A DNA stretch of 64,000 nt from an uncultured Draconibacterium sp. (GCF_913063105.1 NZ_CAJXYQ010000002.1:248001-312000), one strand, 5' to 3'; positions 25,807 through 35,398 are shown, counted from the first letter of the stretch. Numbers and translations: made by a program. The notes: generated by a model from the sequence alone, not told the origin.

Positions 25807-27201
25807 ATGAAATCGAAAACACTAACATTAATTCTTGCACTATGTTGTGCCATCAGCGTTTTTGCCAAAGAACGACCTAATGTGCTAATCATTATTTCCG
25901 ACGACCAGGGGTGGGGAGATGTGGGCTTTAACGGTTGTACCGATATTCCAACACCAAACCTCGATAAACTGGCAGAAGAAGGGGTAAGCTTTCAGGCTGG
26001 ATATGCCTCACATCCTTATTGCAGTCCTAGCCGCGCAGGCTTGCTTTCGGGCCGTTATCAGCAACGTTTCGGGCACGAAAATAACACACCTTACGACCAC
26101 GGTGATCCTGAAGCAGGATTGCCGGTTGATGAATTAATGATTTCGGAATTACTGCACGAAAACGGTTACCAAACCTGTGCCATCGGAAAGTGGCATTTGG
26201 GCGATTACGAGAAATTCTGGCCAAACGAACGCGGTTTTGACGATTGGTTTGGATTTTTTGGTGGCGGATACAATTACTGGGGAAATCCGGATAAAGATCC
26301 CAATCACAAAATTATGCGAAACGGACAAGCTGTTAAACCGGAGGAAATAACCTATTTAACCGATGATTTTACACGGGAAGCGGTTAATTATATCGACTCT
26401 TATGCTAAAAATGACAAACCGTTTTTTATGTACCTGGCTTATAATGCACCACATGCGCCAATTCAGGCAACACGCGAGTATTTGGATATGATGGAACATG
26501 CCGAGTTTGGCGACCGTGCAGCTTATGGTGCAATGGTAGCTGGCATGGATGTAGGAATTGGGAAAGTAATTGAAAAATTAAAAGAAACAGGCGAATACGA
26601 AAATACGCTGATTTTCTTTTACAGCGATAACGGAGGCCATGGTATGGGCTCCAGAAGCCTGCCTTTCCGTGGCAATAAAGGCAAATTATTTGAAGGCGGA
26701 ATTCGTGTGCCATTTTTGGCGTGCTGGCCAAAAGGAATTAATGGCGGCAACCGCTACCTGAATTCCATTTCGGCGCTGGATATTTATCCTACAATTCTGG
26801 CCGCTACCGGTATTGAATATCCTGAGAAAAAACTGGATGGAGTTAACCTGTTGCCATTTGTAAATGGCGAGAACAAAGGAAAACCACACGATGTAATTTT
26901 CTGGCGTTATTCTGATGGGGCCGGATATGCGGTACAAAAAGGCGATTACAAAATTGTTAACTCGGCATTTAAAAAGAATCGCATCTACCTTTTTAACCTA
27001 AAGGAAGATCCTTATGAAATGAATGATCTGGCCGAACAAATGCCCGAAAAACTGGCTGAGCTGCAGGCCGATTACGAGCAGTGGACAAAAGGAACTGTTC
27101 CGGCAAAATGGCACGATCCACACATTGATAATGTGGAAAACGATGTAGAAAAACGAGAGAAATACATTCGTGCGGCATGTGCCGGCGAAAAAAAGAAATA
27201 A
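25807..27201 (+). CDS. S1-family sulfatase
   Basis: Formylglycine sulfatase, 464 residues, with signal peptide (cut after VFA, about residue 19). It has the metal-binding SDDQ motif, the maturation motif YCSPSR with Cys72, GKWHLGD near residue 125, and a YSDNGGH segment near residue 270 for metal binding. This is the canonical arylsulfatase arrangement and it looks fully active. It is encoded 40 bases after GH2 and 167 bases before GH16. The C-terminal tail is rich in Glu and Lys and carries no sorting signal. The target sulfate is unknown; galactose-6-sulfate or L-galactose-6-sulfate would fit the galactan hypothesis. Confidence 0.92.
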   Translation: MKSKTLTLILALCCAISVFAKERPNVLIIISDDQGWGDVGFNGCTDIPTPNLDKLAEEGVSFQAGYASHPYCSPSRAGLLSGRYQQRFGHENNTPYDHGDPEAGLPVDELMISELLHENGYQTCAIGKWHLGDYEKFWPNERGFDDWFGFFGGGYNYWGNPDKDPNHKIMRNGQAVKPEEITYLTDDFTREAVNYIDSYAKNDKPFFMYLAYNAPHAPIQATREYLDMMEHAEFGDRAAYGAMVAGMDVGIGKVIEKLKETGEYENTLIFFYSDNGGHGMGSRSLPFRGNKGKLFEGGIRVPFLACWPKGINGGNRYLNSISALDIYPTILAATGIEYPEKKLDGVNLLPFVNGENKGKPHDVIFWRYSDGAGYAVQKGDYKIVNSAFKKNRIYLFNLKEDPYEMNDLAEQMPEKLAELQADYEQWTKGTVPAKWHDPHIDNVENDVEKREKYIRAACAGEKKK

Positions 27202-27326
27202 TGCAGCAACAGATAAAAATACGCGAATAAATAATTGGCACTTTAAAAAGTGGAGTAAAAGAAGTCTGTTGCCCGTAAACACGGTGTGGCAGATTTCTTA
27301 TTTTCTTGATTATTAAAATAATAACC

Positions 27327-27356
27327 TGGCTTTCCGCTTGTTCGGAAGCCATTTTA
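27327..27356 (+). other. Leader hairpin just before the GH16 start
   Basis: TGGCTTTCCG (27327-27336) pairs with CGGAAGCCA (27343-27351) with one bulged T, followed by TTTT. It ends about 13 bases before the GH16 ATG. It could be a weak terminator between the sulfatase and GH16, or a structure near the translation start. The rest of the gap contains a small CACTTTAAAAAGTG palindrome and no TAnnTTTG element. Confidence 0.45.
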
Positions 27357-27368
27357 AAAATCTAAACC

Positions 27369-28223
27369 ATGAATAAAATAACATTACTGTTTACCTTGCT
27401 TTTGCTGACAACCTTTGCTGCCAGTGCCCAACCACCCAAAGCGCCCAAAGGTTACAAATGGGTAAAAAATGAAAAGTTCTCCGACGAATTTAACGGCGAT
27501 AAACTGGATAAAACCAAGTGGTACGACCGCTCGCCCTATTGGGTGCATGGTCGTCCACCGGCAACCTTCCGTGCACGTACGGTTTCTGTAAAAGATGGTT
27601 TTCTGCAAATAAAAAACGATATTTTGCGCAAAGAAGACAAGGAAAAACAAGATAAGTACAATATCGTTGGCGGAGCAGTGGCTTCGGTGGCTAAAGATGC
27701 TCATTATGGCTACTACGAATCACGAATAAAAGCTTCCGGAATTTCCATGTCTACCACATTTTGGTTTAAAAATAAAGCCAAAAAGAATGACCCGAAAGGA
27801 ATTCATCAAGAGCTTGATATTGCCGAGTTGGTAGGGATGCAGAAATTGAAAAATGATTTCAGAAATATTCTACATTCAAATACTCACTTTATTCATAACG
27901 ATGAAAATGGTAAGCATAAGTATATTTCTTCCGGAGGAACCTGCCCGATTGTACCGGCAGCAAACGAAGCCTTTCATATTTATGGCTGCTGGTGGGAAGA
28001 TGCCAATAATATTCACATTTACCTGGATGGTGAATTTAAATTTACCATGCATCCTGATACCACTTATTCAAAAACACCATTCGATACTCCAATGTATATG
28101 CACCTTGTAACCGAAACCTACAATTGGGAAGAACCACCAACGGAGGAGGAGCTGCTTAACGACCAGATAAATACATCGTATTACGATTGGGTACGAGCGT
28201 ATAAACTTGTAAAAGAAGATTAA
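27369..28223 (+). CDS. GH16 endo-glycanase, beta-agarase/porphyranase-like
   Basis: Retaining endo-beta-galactanase candidate and the only recognisable endo-acting enzyme of the locus. The protein has 284 residues: a signal peptide (cut after ASA, about residue 20) and one jelly-roll domain. The catalytic motif is ELDIAE with Glu148 as nucleophile, Asp150 and Glu153 as acid/base, the GH16 E-x-D-x-x-E signature. The opening (FSDEFNGDKLDKTKW) and FRARTVSVKDGFLQIKN resemble agarases and porphyranases. There is no carbohydrate-binding module, lipid anchor or T9SS tail. Agarose, porphyran or a related sulfated galactan is the likely backbone; the subfamily would need a tree. Confidence 0.85.
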   Translation: MNKITLLFTLLLLTTFAASAQPPKAPKGYKWVKNEKFSDEFNGDKLDKTKWYDRSPYWVHGRPPATFRARTVSVKDGFLQIKNDILRKEDKEKQDKYNIVGGAVASVAKDAHYGYYESRIKASGISMSTTFWFKNKAKKNDPKGIHQELDIAELVGMQKLKNDFRNILHSNTHFIHNDENGKHKYISSGGTCPIVPAANEAFHIYGCWWEDANNIHIYLDGEFKFTMHPDTTYSKTPFDTPMYMHLVTETYNWEEPPTEEELLNDQINTSYYDWVRAYKLVKED

Positions 28224-28283
28224 CAGCCTTTCCCTGGCTGGCTAAAAATAGCAAGACACAGAAAAAAGTAAAATCATAAAAAA

Positions 28284-31199
28284 ATGAATAAAACGCTCAT
28301 CCTAATTCTGATTTCCATTTTCGGAACCTTGCAACTATCAGCGCAAAGCCTCCCCGAGGGCTATCCGCAAACGCAGCGCACCAAACAAAAATTAAACTCG
28401 GGTTGGAAATTTCATTTAGGCGATGCAGGGGAGTCGTTTTATACAAGCGATTTTGATGATTCGAATTGGGAAGAAGTAAACATTCCCCATACCCTAAAAC
28501 TTACTACCATTAACCTTGATGGAGTACTGGACGATAAAACTCAACCGACTTTTCACCGGGAAGTGGGGTGGTACCGAAAAACTATAAAAGTTGGTGCCAA
28601 TCCGTTCAAAAAAGTATTTCTTGAATTTGAAGGAGCCCACCAGGTAACCGACCTTTGGGTAAACGGAAAGCATGTGGGGCAGCATGCACTTGGTGGTTAT
28701 ACGCCTTTTATTTTTGATGTGTCGGATGTTGTAAACTATGGAGAAGAAAACCAGGTAACCCTTTTGGTTGATAACCGCGTAAATGATGTGGTAGCGCCCG
28801 ATCCGGGCCCATTTGATTATGTTAAATTCAGTGGCTTGTACCGCGATGTTTATTTGGTGGAAACCGATTGCATGCGTATTACTTTTAACATCGAATCGAT
28901 AAATTCAGGGGTAACAATTACCACACCATCGGTTGATCCGGTAAATCTAAATGCTACCATAAACATAAAAACAGCGGTTAAAAACGAGAGTAAAATTGCA
29001 CGCACAGCAACGGTTGTAAATCGGGTAATCGATCAAGAGGGCTTTGTGGTGCTGAAACTCGAAGAAACACAGAACATTGTTCCCGGCGCCGAGCTTGTGT
29101 TTAATCAAATTGGCGGAATTGAAGAAAATGTGCAGCTGTGGGATGTGGATAATCCATACTTGTACAAAGTAAATACATTGGTGCTTGAAAACGGCGTAGC
29201 CATTGATGCCGTGGATAATCCGCTGGGTATCCGTAAATTTGAGCTCGATCCGGAAAAAGGGTTCAAACTAAACGGAAAAGTAATTGAGCTTATCGGCTAT
29301 AATCGTCATCAGCACTACGGCTATATTGGAGATGCCATGCCCAATTCGTTGCATTACAAAGATATGCTCGATTTCAAAAACATGGGCTTTAACGTAATGC
29401 GTTGTGCGCATTATCCGCACGACGATGAAATTATGAGGGCCTGCGATGAGTTGGGAATTTTGGTTTACGAAGAAGCGCCAACCTGGATTTCGATTTCGCA
29501 AAAAAAAGAGTGGTACACCAACTGGGAACAGGCCGCCAGGGTTATGGTGCGCAACCACCGTAATCATCCGTCGGTGGTAATTTGGGGAGCTGGAATTAAC
29601 CACCGGGGTGCCGTTCCGCAAACACATTACACCATAAAACAAGAAGACCCAACGCGCCTTACTGCCTCGCAAAGCAGCCGCTGGACCGGTTGGCAAACCT
29701 CGTGGGTAACCGATATTTATGCCAATATGAATTACGGACCGGTTATGTGGGAAAGAAACGAACCACTGCTGGCTATGGAAGGGGGCTCGGGGCCCGAAGT
29801 TATTGCCCAATACAAACGCGACCCCATGATGCCCGGTATGATTTCATGGGTGGCTCATGCTTACTACACTTTTCACGATATTGGCAATTTTGACGACCGA
29901 ACCCGTGCCGGAATGTGGGATTCGTTCCGTTACATCAAACGTCAGGATTTAATGTGGTATCCTACCGAATTAAAAGATACACCAATGATTTATTTTCCAG
30001 ATCAGTGGGAGGAAGGAGTGCAGCAACTTACCATATACAGCAATTGCCCTGAAATAGAACTGTTTGTTAACGATAATTCAATAGGAAAATACCGTCCGTC
30101 GGGTGCATTGAAGTACCAGGGGCTCGATCATCCTCCTTACGAAATAGCGGTTAAAAATTTCGAGCCGGGAAAACTCACTGCCAAGGGGCTGCAATACGGA
30201 AAAGTAATTGCGGAAGAAACCATATACACACCCGGCAAACCCGCTGCCATAAAGTTTTGGCTTGATAAGGAAGGTCGTAATTTTGTGGCCGATGGTTCAG
30301 ATATTTTGGTGGGACATGCCGAAGTGGTAGATGCTAACGGAATGATTATTCGCGATTCGGAAGCTGAAATAAAATTTGAGATAAGCGGCGATGCAAAAAT
30401 TGTTGGCGATACCGAAAATATTGGTTCCAATCCCTTAAAAGTGAAAAGAGGAGGAGCGTCAGTTCTTATTCAGGCCGGTAAAAATCCCGGAAAGATTATG
30501 GTTACCGCCAGTTCGCAGGGGTTAAAACCGGCAACAGCTTCAGCACAAACTATTGCCGATGAAACAAATATGGTGCTTAAAAATGCTTACCCTATCTACG
30601 ATTTCGAAAAAGTAAAAGTGGATATGGGCGCTGCCGACCAGTTACTGCAATTTGGGTGGCTGCCCTGGAACGGTAAAGACAATGAAACATCGGAAATAGC
30701 GATTAAAGAACTGGGCGGGTTTAAAGCCGAGGTAAAAACAGCTTCTGGAGCCGGTGTGTTGCGCTGGTTAAGCGAAATGAATGTGATTGGAAAATACGGT
30801 TTTGTTTATGGAGAAGGAGTTCTTGGAATTGACGACGAGGGGCTTGAATTGATGTTTTCCGGATTACCCGCCGGAAAATACAAGCTCAAAAGCTACCACC
30901 ACGCGCCACGTTCCAACACCGATAGCATGGATCCTAACCGCGAGAAATTGAAAACAGTCCGCATTCATACATTGCCTTATGCCCGCAGTATAAATGCAAG
31001 GGTAAACGATAAAAACGGGCAAACAATCATTAAAAATATTCCGGTTTCTGAAGGGCAGGAATTGCAGTTTAAAAATCCAAATCCGGGGCATGCTGAAGTT
31101 ATTTTTGAGACAGATGGAAGTCCGGTAAAAATCGTTTATAAAGATGCTGGCGAAAACAATGGAGTTTGGTTAAATGGCTTTGAGTTAAGTACGCAATGA
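28284..31199 (+). CDS. GH2-family protein with altered acid/base motif
   Basis: A 971-residue GH2-type protein with a signal peptide (cut after LSA, about residue 20). Domains: sugar-binding (about 35-195), Ig-like (about 200-310), TIM barrel (about 315-600), Ig-like domains and a C-terminal malectin-like carbohydrate-binding region (about 750-971, from YPIYDFEKV to GVWLNGFEL). The usual W-S-L-G-N-E is here W434-GAGIN, so Asn439 occupies the acid/base position, while a Glu499 (AMEGGSG) remains at the nucleophile position. It may use another proton donor, act on a substrate with a good leaving group, or be a binding protein. It lies 60 bases after GH16 and is likely co-expressed. Confidence 0.85.
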   Translation: MNKTLILILISIFGTLQLSAQSLPEGYPQTQRTKQKLNSGWKFHLGDAGESFYTSDFDDSNWEEVNIPHTLKLTTINLDGVLDDKTQPTFHREVGWYRKTIKVGANPFKKVFLEFEGAHQVTDLWVNGKHVGQHALGGYTPFIFDVSDVVNYGEENQVTLLVDNRVNDVVAPDPGPFDYVKFSGLYRDVYLVETDCMRITFNIESINSGVTITTPSVDPVNLNATINIKTAVKNESKIARTATVVNRVIDQEGFVVLKLEETQNIVPGAELVFNQIGGIEENVQLWDVDNPYLYKVNTLVLENGVAIDAVDNPLGIRKFELDPEKGFKLNGKVIELIGYNRHQHYGYIGDAMPNSLHYKDMLDFKNMGFNVMRCAHYPHDDEIMRACDELGILVYEEAPTWISISQKKEWYTNWEQAARVMVRNHRNHPSVVIWGAGINHRGAVPQTHYTIKQEDPTRLTASQSSRWTGWQTSWVTDIYANMNYGPVMWERNEPLLAMEGGSGPEVIAQYKRDPMMPGMISWVAHAYYTFHDIGNFDDRTRAGMWDSFRYIKRQDLMWYPTELKDTPMIYFPDQWEEGVQQLTIYSNCPEIELFVNDNSIGKYRPSGALKYQGLDHPPYEIAVKNFEPGKLTAKGLQYGKVIAEETIYTPGKPAAIKFWLDKEGRNFVADGSDILVGHAEVVDANGMIIRDSEAEIKFEISGDAKIVGDTENIGSNPLKVKRGGASVLIQAGKNPGKIMVTASSQGLKPATASAQTIADETNMVLKNAYPIYDFEKVKVDMGAADQLLQFGWLPWNGKDNETSEIAIKELGGFKAEVKTASGAGVLRWLSEMNVIGKYGFVYGEGVLGIDDEGLELMFSGLPAGKYKLKSYHHAPRSNTDSMDPNREKLKTVRIHTLPYARSINARVNDKNGQTIIKNIPVSEGQELQFKNPNPGHAEVIFETDGSPVKIVYKDAGENNGVWLNGFELSTQ

Positions 31200-31309
31200 A
31201 TTCCGAAGGCCAACTTTTTGTATTAATTGTTTGGTGTTCGCAGGCGAAAATATTTACTTTGTTACAGAATAGAACAGAACAATTTTAACTAACTCACTAA
31301 TTAGAAATC

Positions 31310-33496
31310 ATGAAGAGGATAATTCTTTTATCGCTTTTGTTTGCTTGTTTTCAACTGGCAGGCAATGCACAAAACACCGAATTCGACTGGTTCGACTACA
31401 ATTTACCTATGGAAGAGCGTATCGATGCGCTGGTAAATTCAATGACTATTGAAGAAAAATGTTCACAATTATTGGATGAAGCCATTGCCATCGAGCGTTT
31501 AAATGTTCCGCGTTATGGTTGGTGGAACGAATGTTTACATGGAGTAGGACGTACCGGTCGTGCAACAGTTTTCCCACAGGCAATTGGCCTGGGAGCTACT
31601 TTTGATGAAGAACTGATTTTTCGTGTAACCTCGGCAATTGCAGACGAAGCACGCGCAAAATACAATGTGGCTATCGCCAACAATAATCGGTCGAAATATT
31701 CTGGCCTTACCTTTTGGTCGCCCAACGTCAACTTGTTTCGCGATCCGCGCTGGGGACGTGGTCAGGAAACCTATGGTGAAGACCCTTACCTGACTTCAAG
31801 AATTGGAGTAGCTTTTGTAAAAGGCCTGCAAGGCGATCATCCGAAATACCTGAAGGCTGCAGCTTGTGCCAAACATTATGTGGTGCACTCGGGGCCCGAG
31901 GCCTTAAGGCACGAATTTGATGCCGTTGTTTCGATGAAAGACCTTTGGGAAACTTACATGCCTGCTTTTAAAGCACTGGTAACCGAAGCAAAGGTGGAAG
32001 GGGTGATGGGGGCCTACAACCGCACCAATGGCGAAGCCTGTTGTGCCAGCCCCTACCTGATGACCGAAGTATTACGCAACGATTGGGGTTTTGATGGTTA
32101 TTTCACTTCCGATTGTGGTGCCGTAAACGATATCTGGCGATTTCATGGTTTGGCAAAAGATGCTGCCGAAGCGTCGGCTTTGGCTATAAAAGCCGGAATG
32201 AACCTGAACTGTGGAAATGCCTTCAAACACCTGGATAAGGCCCTGGAAAGGGGACTGTTATCGGAAACAGACATTGATACGGTATTAAAACAATTGCTAA
32301 AAACACGTTTTCGTTTGGGCATGTTCGATCCGGAAGAGGAAGTGCCTTTTAATAAAATTGGACCCGAAGTGGTTGGCTGCCAAAAGCATGTAGACCTGGC
32401 TCTTGAGGCCGCACAAAAATCGGTGGTACTGGTAAAAAATGAAAACAATGTACTTCCGCTGAAAAAAGATTTGAGAACCCTTTTTGTAACAGGACCGCAG
32501 GCTGCCAACGAAGAAGCCCTGCTTGGGAATTACTTTGGCGTAACGGGCAATAGTGTTAACATTCTCGACGGTATTGCTGCCAAAGTAAGTGTGGGTACCA
32601 GCATCAACTATAAAATTGGGCAAATGCCCTGGCATGTTAATGCCAATCCAATTGACTGGACCACCGGAGAAGCTGCCGCAGCCGATGCCTGTATTGCAGT
32701 GATGGGTATAAATGGCATGTGGGAAGGTGAAGAAGGAGAGGCCATTGCCTCGAATCTGAAAGGCGACCATATTGATGCCCGGTTGCCACAAAACCAGGTT
32801 GATTTTCTGAAAAAAATACGCGCAAAAAGCGATAAGCCTTTAATTGTTGTTATCACCTGTGGTAACCCGCTTATTATTCCTGAAGTTTATGAAATGGCCG
32901 ATGCCGTTATTTATGCCTGGTATCCGGGCGAACAAGGTGGTAACGCCGTCGCCGATATTATTTTTGGCGATGTTTCTCCATCAGGAAGAATGCCATTTAC
33001 CGTGCCTTATTCGGTTGAAGATTTACCACCATACGATGATTATGCCATGGCCGGACGCACCTACCGCTATATGGAGAAAGAACCGCTGTTTCCCTTTGGG
33101 TTTGGCTTAAGTTATGCCAATTTTACCTATTCAAATATTACCTCAGCTACCGAGGGTGATAAAGTGATTGTTTCGGCACTTGTAGAAAACACCGGGACAA
33201 TATCTGCCGATGAGGTGGCACAACTTTACATCTCATCGCCACTGGCCGGTAAAGGCTATCCGCTTTACGCCTTAAAATCATTTAAACGTTTGAGTTTAAA
33301 ATCAGGAGAGCAAGCCAAAGTTGAATTTTCAGTTTCAAAAGAAGCCTTTTATCAGGTTGATGAGCAGGGTGAAAACTTTTTACCCAAAGGCGACTACAAA
33401 ATAACAATTGGCGGTTCGGTTCCGTCAAAAAGAAGTGCCGATCTTGGAGCAGCAAAAACAATTACTACAAGCATCCAATCAAAACAATTAAAATAG
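31310..33496 (+). CDS. GH3 beta-glycosidase, beta-xylosidase type
   Basis: Retaining exo-beta-glycosidase, 728 residues, with signal peptide (cut after GNA, about residue 20). It has the GH3 N-terminal TIM barrel with YGWWNECLHGVGR and ATVFPQAIGLGATFD, wording typical of bacterial beta-xylosidases. The nucleophile is Asp268 in YFTSDCGAV. The second alpha/beta domain (about 370-590) and a C-terminal fibronectin-III-like domain (about 620-715) follow, as normal. It lies 110 bases after GH2 and is closed by the terminator at 33518. A xylose-removing role fits agarans carrying beta-xylosyl branches; beta-glucosidase activity cannot be excluded. Confidence 0.88.
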   Translation: MKRIILLSLLFACFQLAGNAQNTEFDWFDYNLPMEERIDALVNSMTIEEKCSQLLDEAIAIERLNVPRYGWWNECLHGVGRTGRATVFPQAIGLGATFDEELIFRVTSAIADEARAKYNVAIANNNRSKYSGLTFWSPNVNLFRDPRWGRGQETYGEDPYLTSRIGVAFVKGLQGDHPKYLKAAACAKHYVVHSGPEALRHEFDAVVSMKDLWETYMPAFKALVTEAKVEGVMGAYNRTNGEACCASPYLMTEVLRNDWGFDGYFTSDCGAVNDIWRFHGLAKDAAEASALAIKAGMNLNCGNAFKHLDKALERGLLSETDIDTVLKQLLKTRFRLGMFDPEEEVPFNKIGPEVVGCQKHVDLALEAAQKSVVLVKNENNVLPLKKDLRTLFVTGPQAANEEALLGNYFGVTGNSVNILDGIAAKVSVGTSINYKIGQMPWHVNANPIDWTTGEAAAADACIAVMGINGMWEGEEGEAIASNLKGDHIDARLPQNQVDFLKKIRAKSDKPLIVVITCGNPLIIPEVYEMADAVIYAWYPGEQGGNAVADIIFGDVSPSGRMPFTVPYSVEDLPPYDDYAMAGRTYRYMEKEPLFPFGFGLSYANFTYSNITSATEGDKVIVSALVENTGTISADEVAQLYISSPLAGKGYPLYALKSFKRLSLKSGEQAKVEFSVSKEAFYQVDEQGENFLPKGDYKITIGGSVPSKRSADLGAAKTITTSIQSKQLK

Positions 33497-33517
33497 TTTA
33501 CCGTAAAAATATACGAT

Positions 33518-33545
33518 AAAACCCGGGCTTGACCCGGGTTTTTTG
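33518..33545 (+). terminator. Rho-independent terminator after GH3
   Basis: AAAACCCGGG (33518-33527), 5-base loop, CCCGGGTTTT (33533-33542) and further T. Ends the transcription unit that starts at 21572. Confidence 0.9.
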
Positions 33546-33557
33546 TTTTCAAAAAAA

Positions 33558-33617
33558 TTCCCCCCTGCAATTGCTTTACTTTCCCCTCCCTGTTTGAGCA
33601 GGTTCTTGGTATTTTTG
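33558..33617 (+). promoter_or_regulatory. Promoter and C-rich repeats for the GH28-like operon
   Basis: TTCCCCCCTGCAA (33558-33570) and TTCCCCTCCCTG (33581-33592) start exactly 23 bp apart. TATTTTTG (33610-33617) is the -7 element; the first box T at 33566 is 44 bp upstream of it. Confidence 0.65.
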
Positions 33618-33640
33618 CAACTAACCAACAATAAACTAAT

Positions 33641-35005
33641 ATGAATCTAAAACAATTGGGCTGCATTACTTTTATGTTTTTGCTAGCCTTAACTGTTTCG
33701 GCCAAACAATTTAATGTTATTGATTTTGGCGCCAGGGCCGATGGCAAAACGCTGGATACAAAAGCTGTTCAGGCAGCTATTGATGCCTGTACCCAAAACG
33801 GGGGAGGACAGGTAGTTATTCCGGCGGGTAAAACAGTGCTGGTAGGAACCATTTACCTCAAAGATTTTGTTAACCTGAACATCGAAACCGGTGCTGTATT
33901 ATTGGGAAGCCCACATATTGAGGATTACGCCACCGATACCCATAAAATTATGTACAAGCGCGAATCGCACATGGACCGCTGTTTAATTTATGCCGAAAAT
34001 GCCAACTCGTTTGCTATTGAAGGCTATGGAACCATCGATGGAAATGGGGCCGAATTTACCAACCAACGCCCCATGTTGCTGCGTTTTAAAGACTGCAATA
34101 ACATTCACCTAAACGACATCACCCTAAAAAATCCGGCAGCATGGACTTCAGCTTTTTTGTATTGTAACGAAATTGCCGTTTCAGGAATACGAATCAGCAG
34201 CTGGGCCAATAAAAACGGCGATGGTTTGGATTTTGACGGATGCACCAATGTTCGGGTAGCAAACTGCTCGTTTAGTAATTCTGATGATTCTATTTGCCTG
34301 CAGGCTTCATTGCCCAATAAACCTTGCCGCGATGTGGTGGTTACCAATTGCATTTTCGAAACCAAATGGGGCGGAATGCGAATCGGATTACTCTCGCGTG
34401 GAAATATTGAACAGGTGGCGGTTAGCAACTGCACTTTTAAAAACATTGAAGATTCGGGATTGAAAATTCAGCAGTGCGAAGGTGGCGAAATGCGAAACAT
34501 GACCTTTACCAACCTGGTGATGGAGAACGTTCCTCGCCCTGTTTTTATGACCTTTAGCCAGCAACGCGCTTGTGTTGATGTGCCCGAAGGAACCTACGAG
34601 CCGCTGAACCGGATGCACAACATGATTTTCAGCAATATTGTGGTTGATAACCGTAAGCTCGACAAAAATTCATGCTTCTTTTTTACCGGATACCCCGGAA
34701 ACGATATTGAGAATGTTGTGCTGAAAGATGTACAGTTTACAATTTCGGGTGGCGGAACAGCCGAAGATGCCGCTAAAGAAGTAAAAGAATACAGCCTGGA
34801 AGTGGTGAAAAAGCACTGGCCCGAGTTTTACCTGGTGGGCACTTTACCGGCTTCTGCACTTTATGCGCGCCATTTGGATGGCCTTTATGTGGAGAATTTC
34901 CATGTGTTTATTGAAAATGAAGATGCGCGCAAACCATTCATACTTAATGATGTGAAAAACGGAAGTGTTGAAAAATTTTATGTGAATAAAAAACAGATAA
35001 ACTGA
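33641..35005 (+). CDS. GH28-like parallel beta-helix glycoside hydrolase
   Basis: A 454-residue secreted protein (signal cut after VSA, about residue 21) with a pectate-lyase-superfamily beta-helix. FNVIDFGARADG opens the fold as in GH28. Candidate catalytic aspartates are Asp194 (NGDG), Asp215 and Asp216 (SDDS), with the same 21/22-residue spacing as in fungal polygalacturonases. The usual Gly-His-Gly is replaced (WGGMRIG), and the R-I-K motif that holds the uronic carboxylate is K275-I-Q277. It is therefore unlikely to be a standard polygalacturonase and may act on a neutral or sulfated sugar. Its stop codon overlaps the start of the VOC gene by one base (TGATG). Confidence 0.82.
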   Translation: MNLKQLGCITFMFLLALTVSAKQFNVIDFGARADGKTLDTKAVQAAIDACTQNGGGQVVIPAGKTVLVGTIYLKDFVNLNIETGAVLLGSPHIEDYATDTHKIMYKRESHMDRCLIYAENANSFAIEGYGTIDGNGAEFTNQRPMLLRFKDCNNIHLNDITLKNPAAWTSAFLYCNEIAVSGIRISSWANKNGDGLDFDGCTNVRVANCSFSNSDDSICLQASLPNKPCRDVVVTNCIFETKWGGMRIGLLSRGNIEQVAVSNCTFKNIEDSGLKIQQCEGGEMRNMTFTNLVMENVPRPVFMTFSQQRACVDVPEGTYEPLNRMHNMIFSNIVVDNRKLDKNSCFFFTGYPGNDIENVVLKDVQFTISGGGTAEDAAKEVKEYSLEVVKKHWPEFYLVGTLPASALYARHLDGLYVENFHVFIENEDARKPFILNDVKNGSVEKFYVNKKQIN

Positions 35006-35388
35006 TGTTGAATAAAATCCATCATATTGCCATAATTTGTTCTGATTATCAGCAATCAAAACATTTTTATACGAAAATACTCGAATTGCAAACACTTCAG
35101 GAAACCTACCGTAAAGAGCGGGATTCGTGGAAATTGGACCTGGCATTGGGAGGCGATTACGTAATTGAATTGTTTTCTTTTCCGAACCCTCCGCAGCGGG
35201 TAAATCAGCCCGAAGCCCGGGGATTGCGGCACCTGGCTTTCGAAGTGGATTGTATTGAGGAAACTGTTTTTAAACTGAATAAGAACGGCGTGGAAACCGA
35301 AGCGGTAAGAACTGATGCTTTGAGTGGCAAAAAATTTACCTTCTTTTTCGACCCCGATGGTTTGCCGCTGGAGATTTATGAAAAATAG
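35005..35388 (+). CDS. VOC/glyoxalase-family protein
   Basis: A 127-residue cytoplasmic protein of the vicinal-oxygen-chelate superfamily, of the YaeR/SMU1112c-like type. It starts with a metal-type His (IHHIAIICSD), has a Glu in the first half (YVIELFSFP), a second-half His (LRHLAFEVD) and a final Glu (LPLEIYEK), matching the four metal-ligand positions of glyoxalase-like proteins. It is translationally coupled to the GH28-like gene. It could detoxify or isomerise an aldehyde arising from sugar breakdown, such as methylglyoxal or lactaldehyde from 6-deoxyhexoses, but no substrate can be set from the sequence. Confidence 0.8.
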   Translation: MLNKIHHIAIICSDYQQSKHFYTKILELQTLQETYRKERDSWKLDLALGGDYVIELFSFPNPPQRVNQPEARGLRHLAFEVDCIEETVFKLNKNGVETEAVRTDALSGKKFTFFFDPDGLPLEIYEK

Positions 35389-35398
35389 GAACGGAACT

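Noticed and set aside
28224-28240. CAGCC/GGCTG hairpin after GH16
   Set aside because: Only five pairs and no T-run; probably chance.
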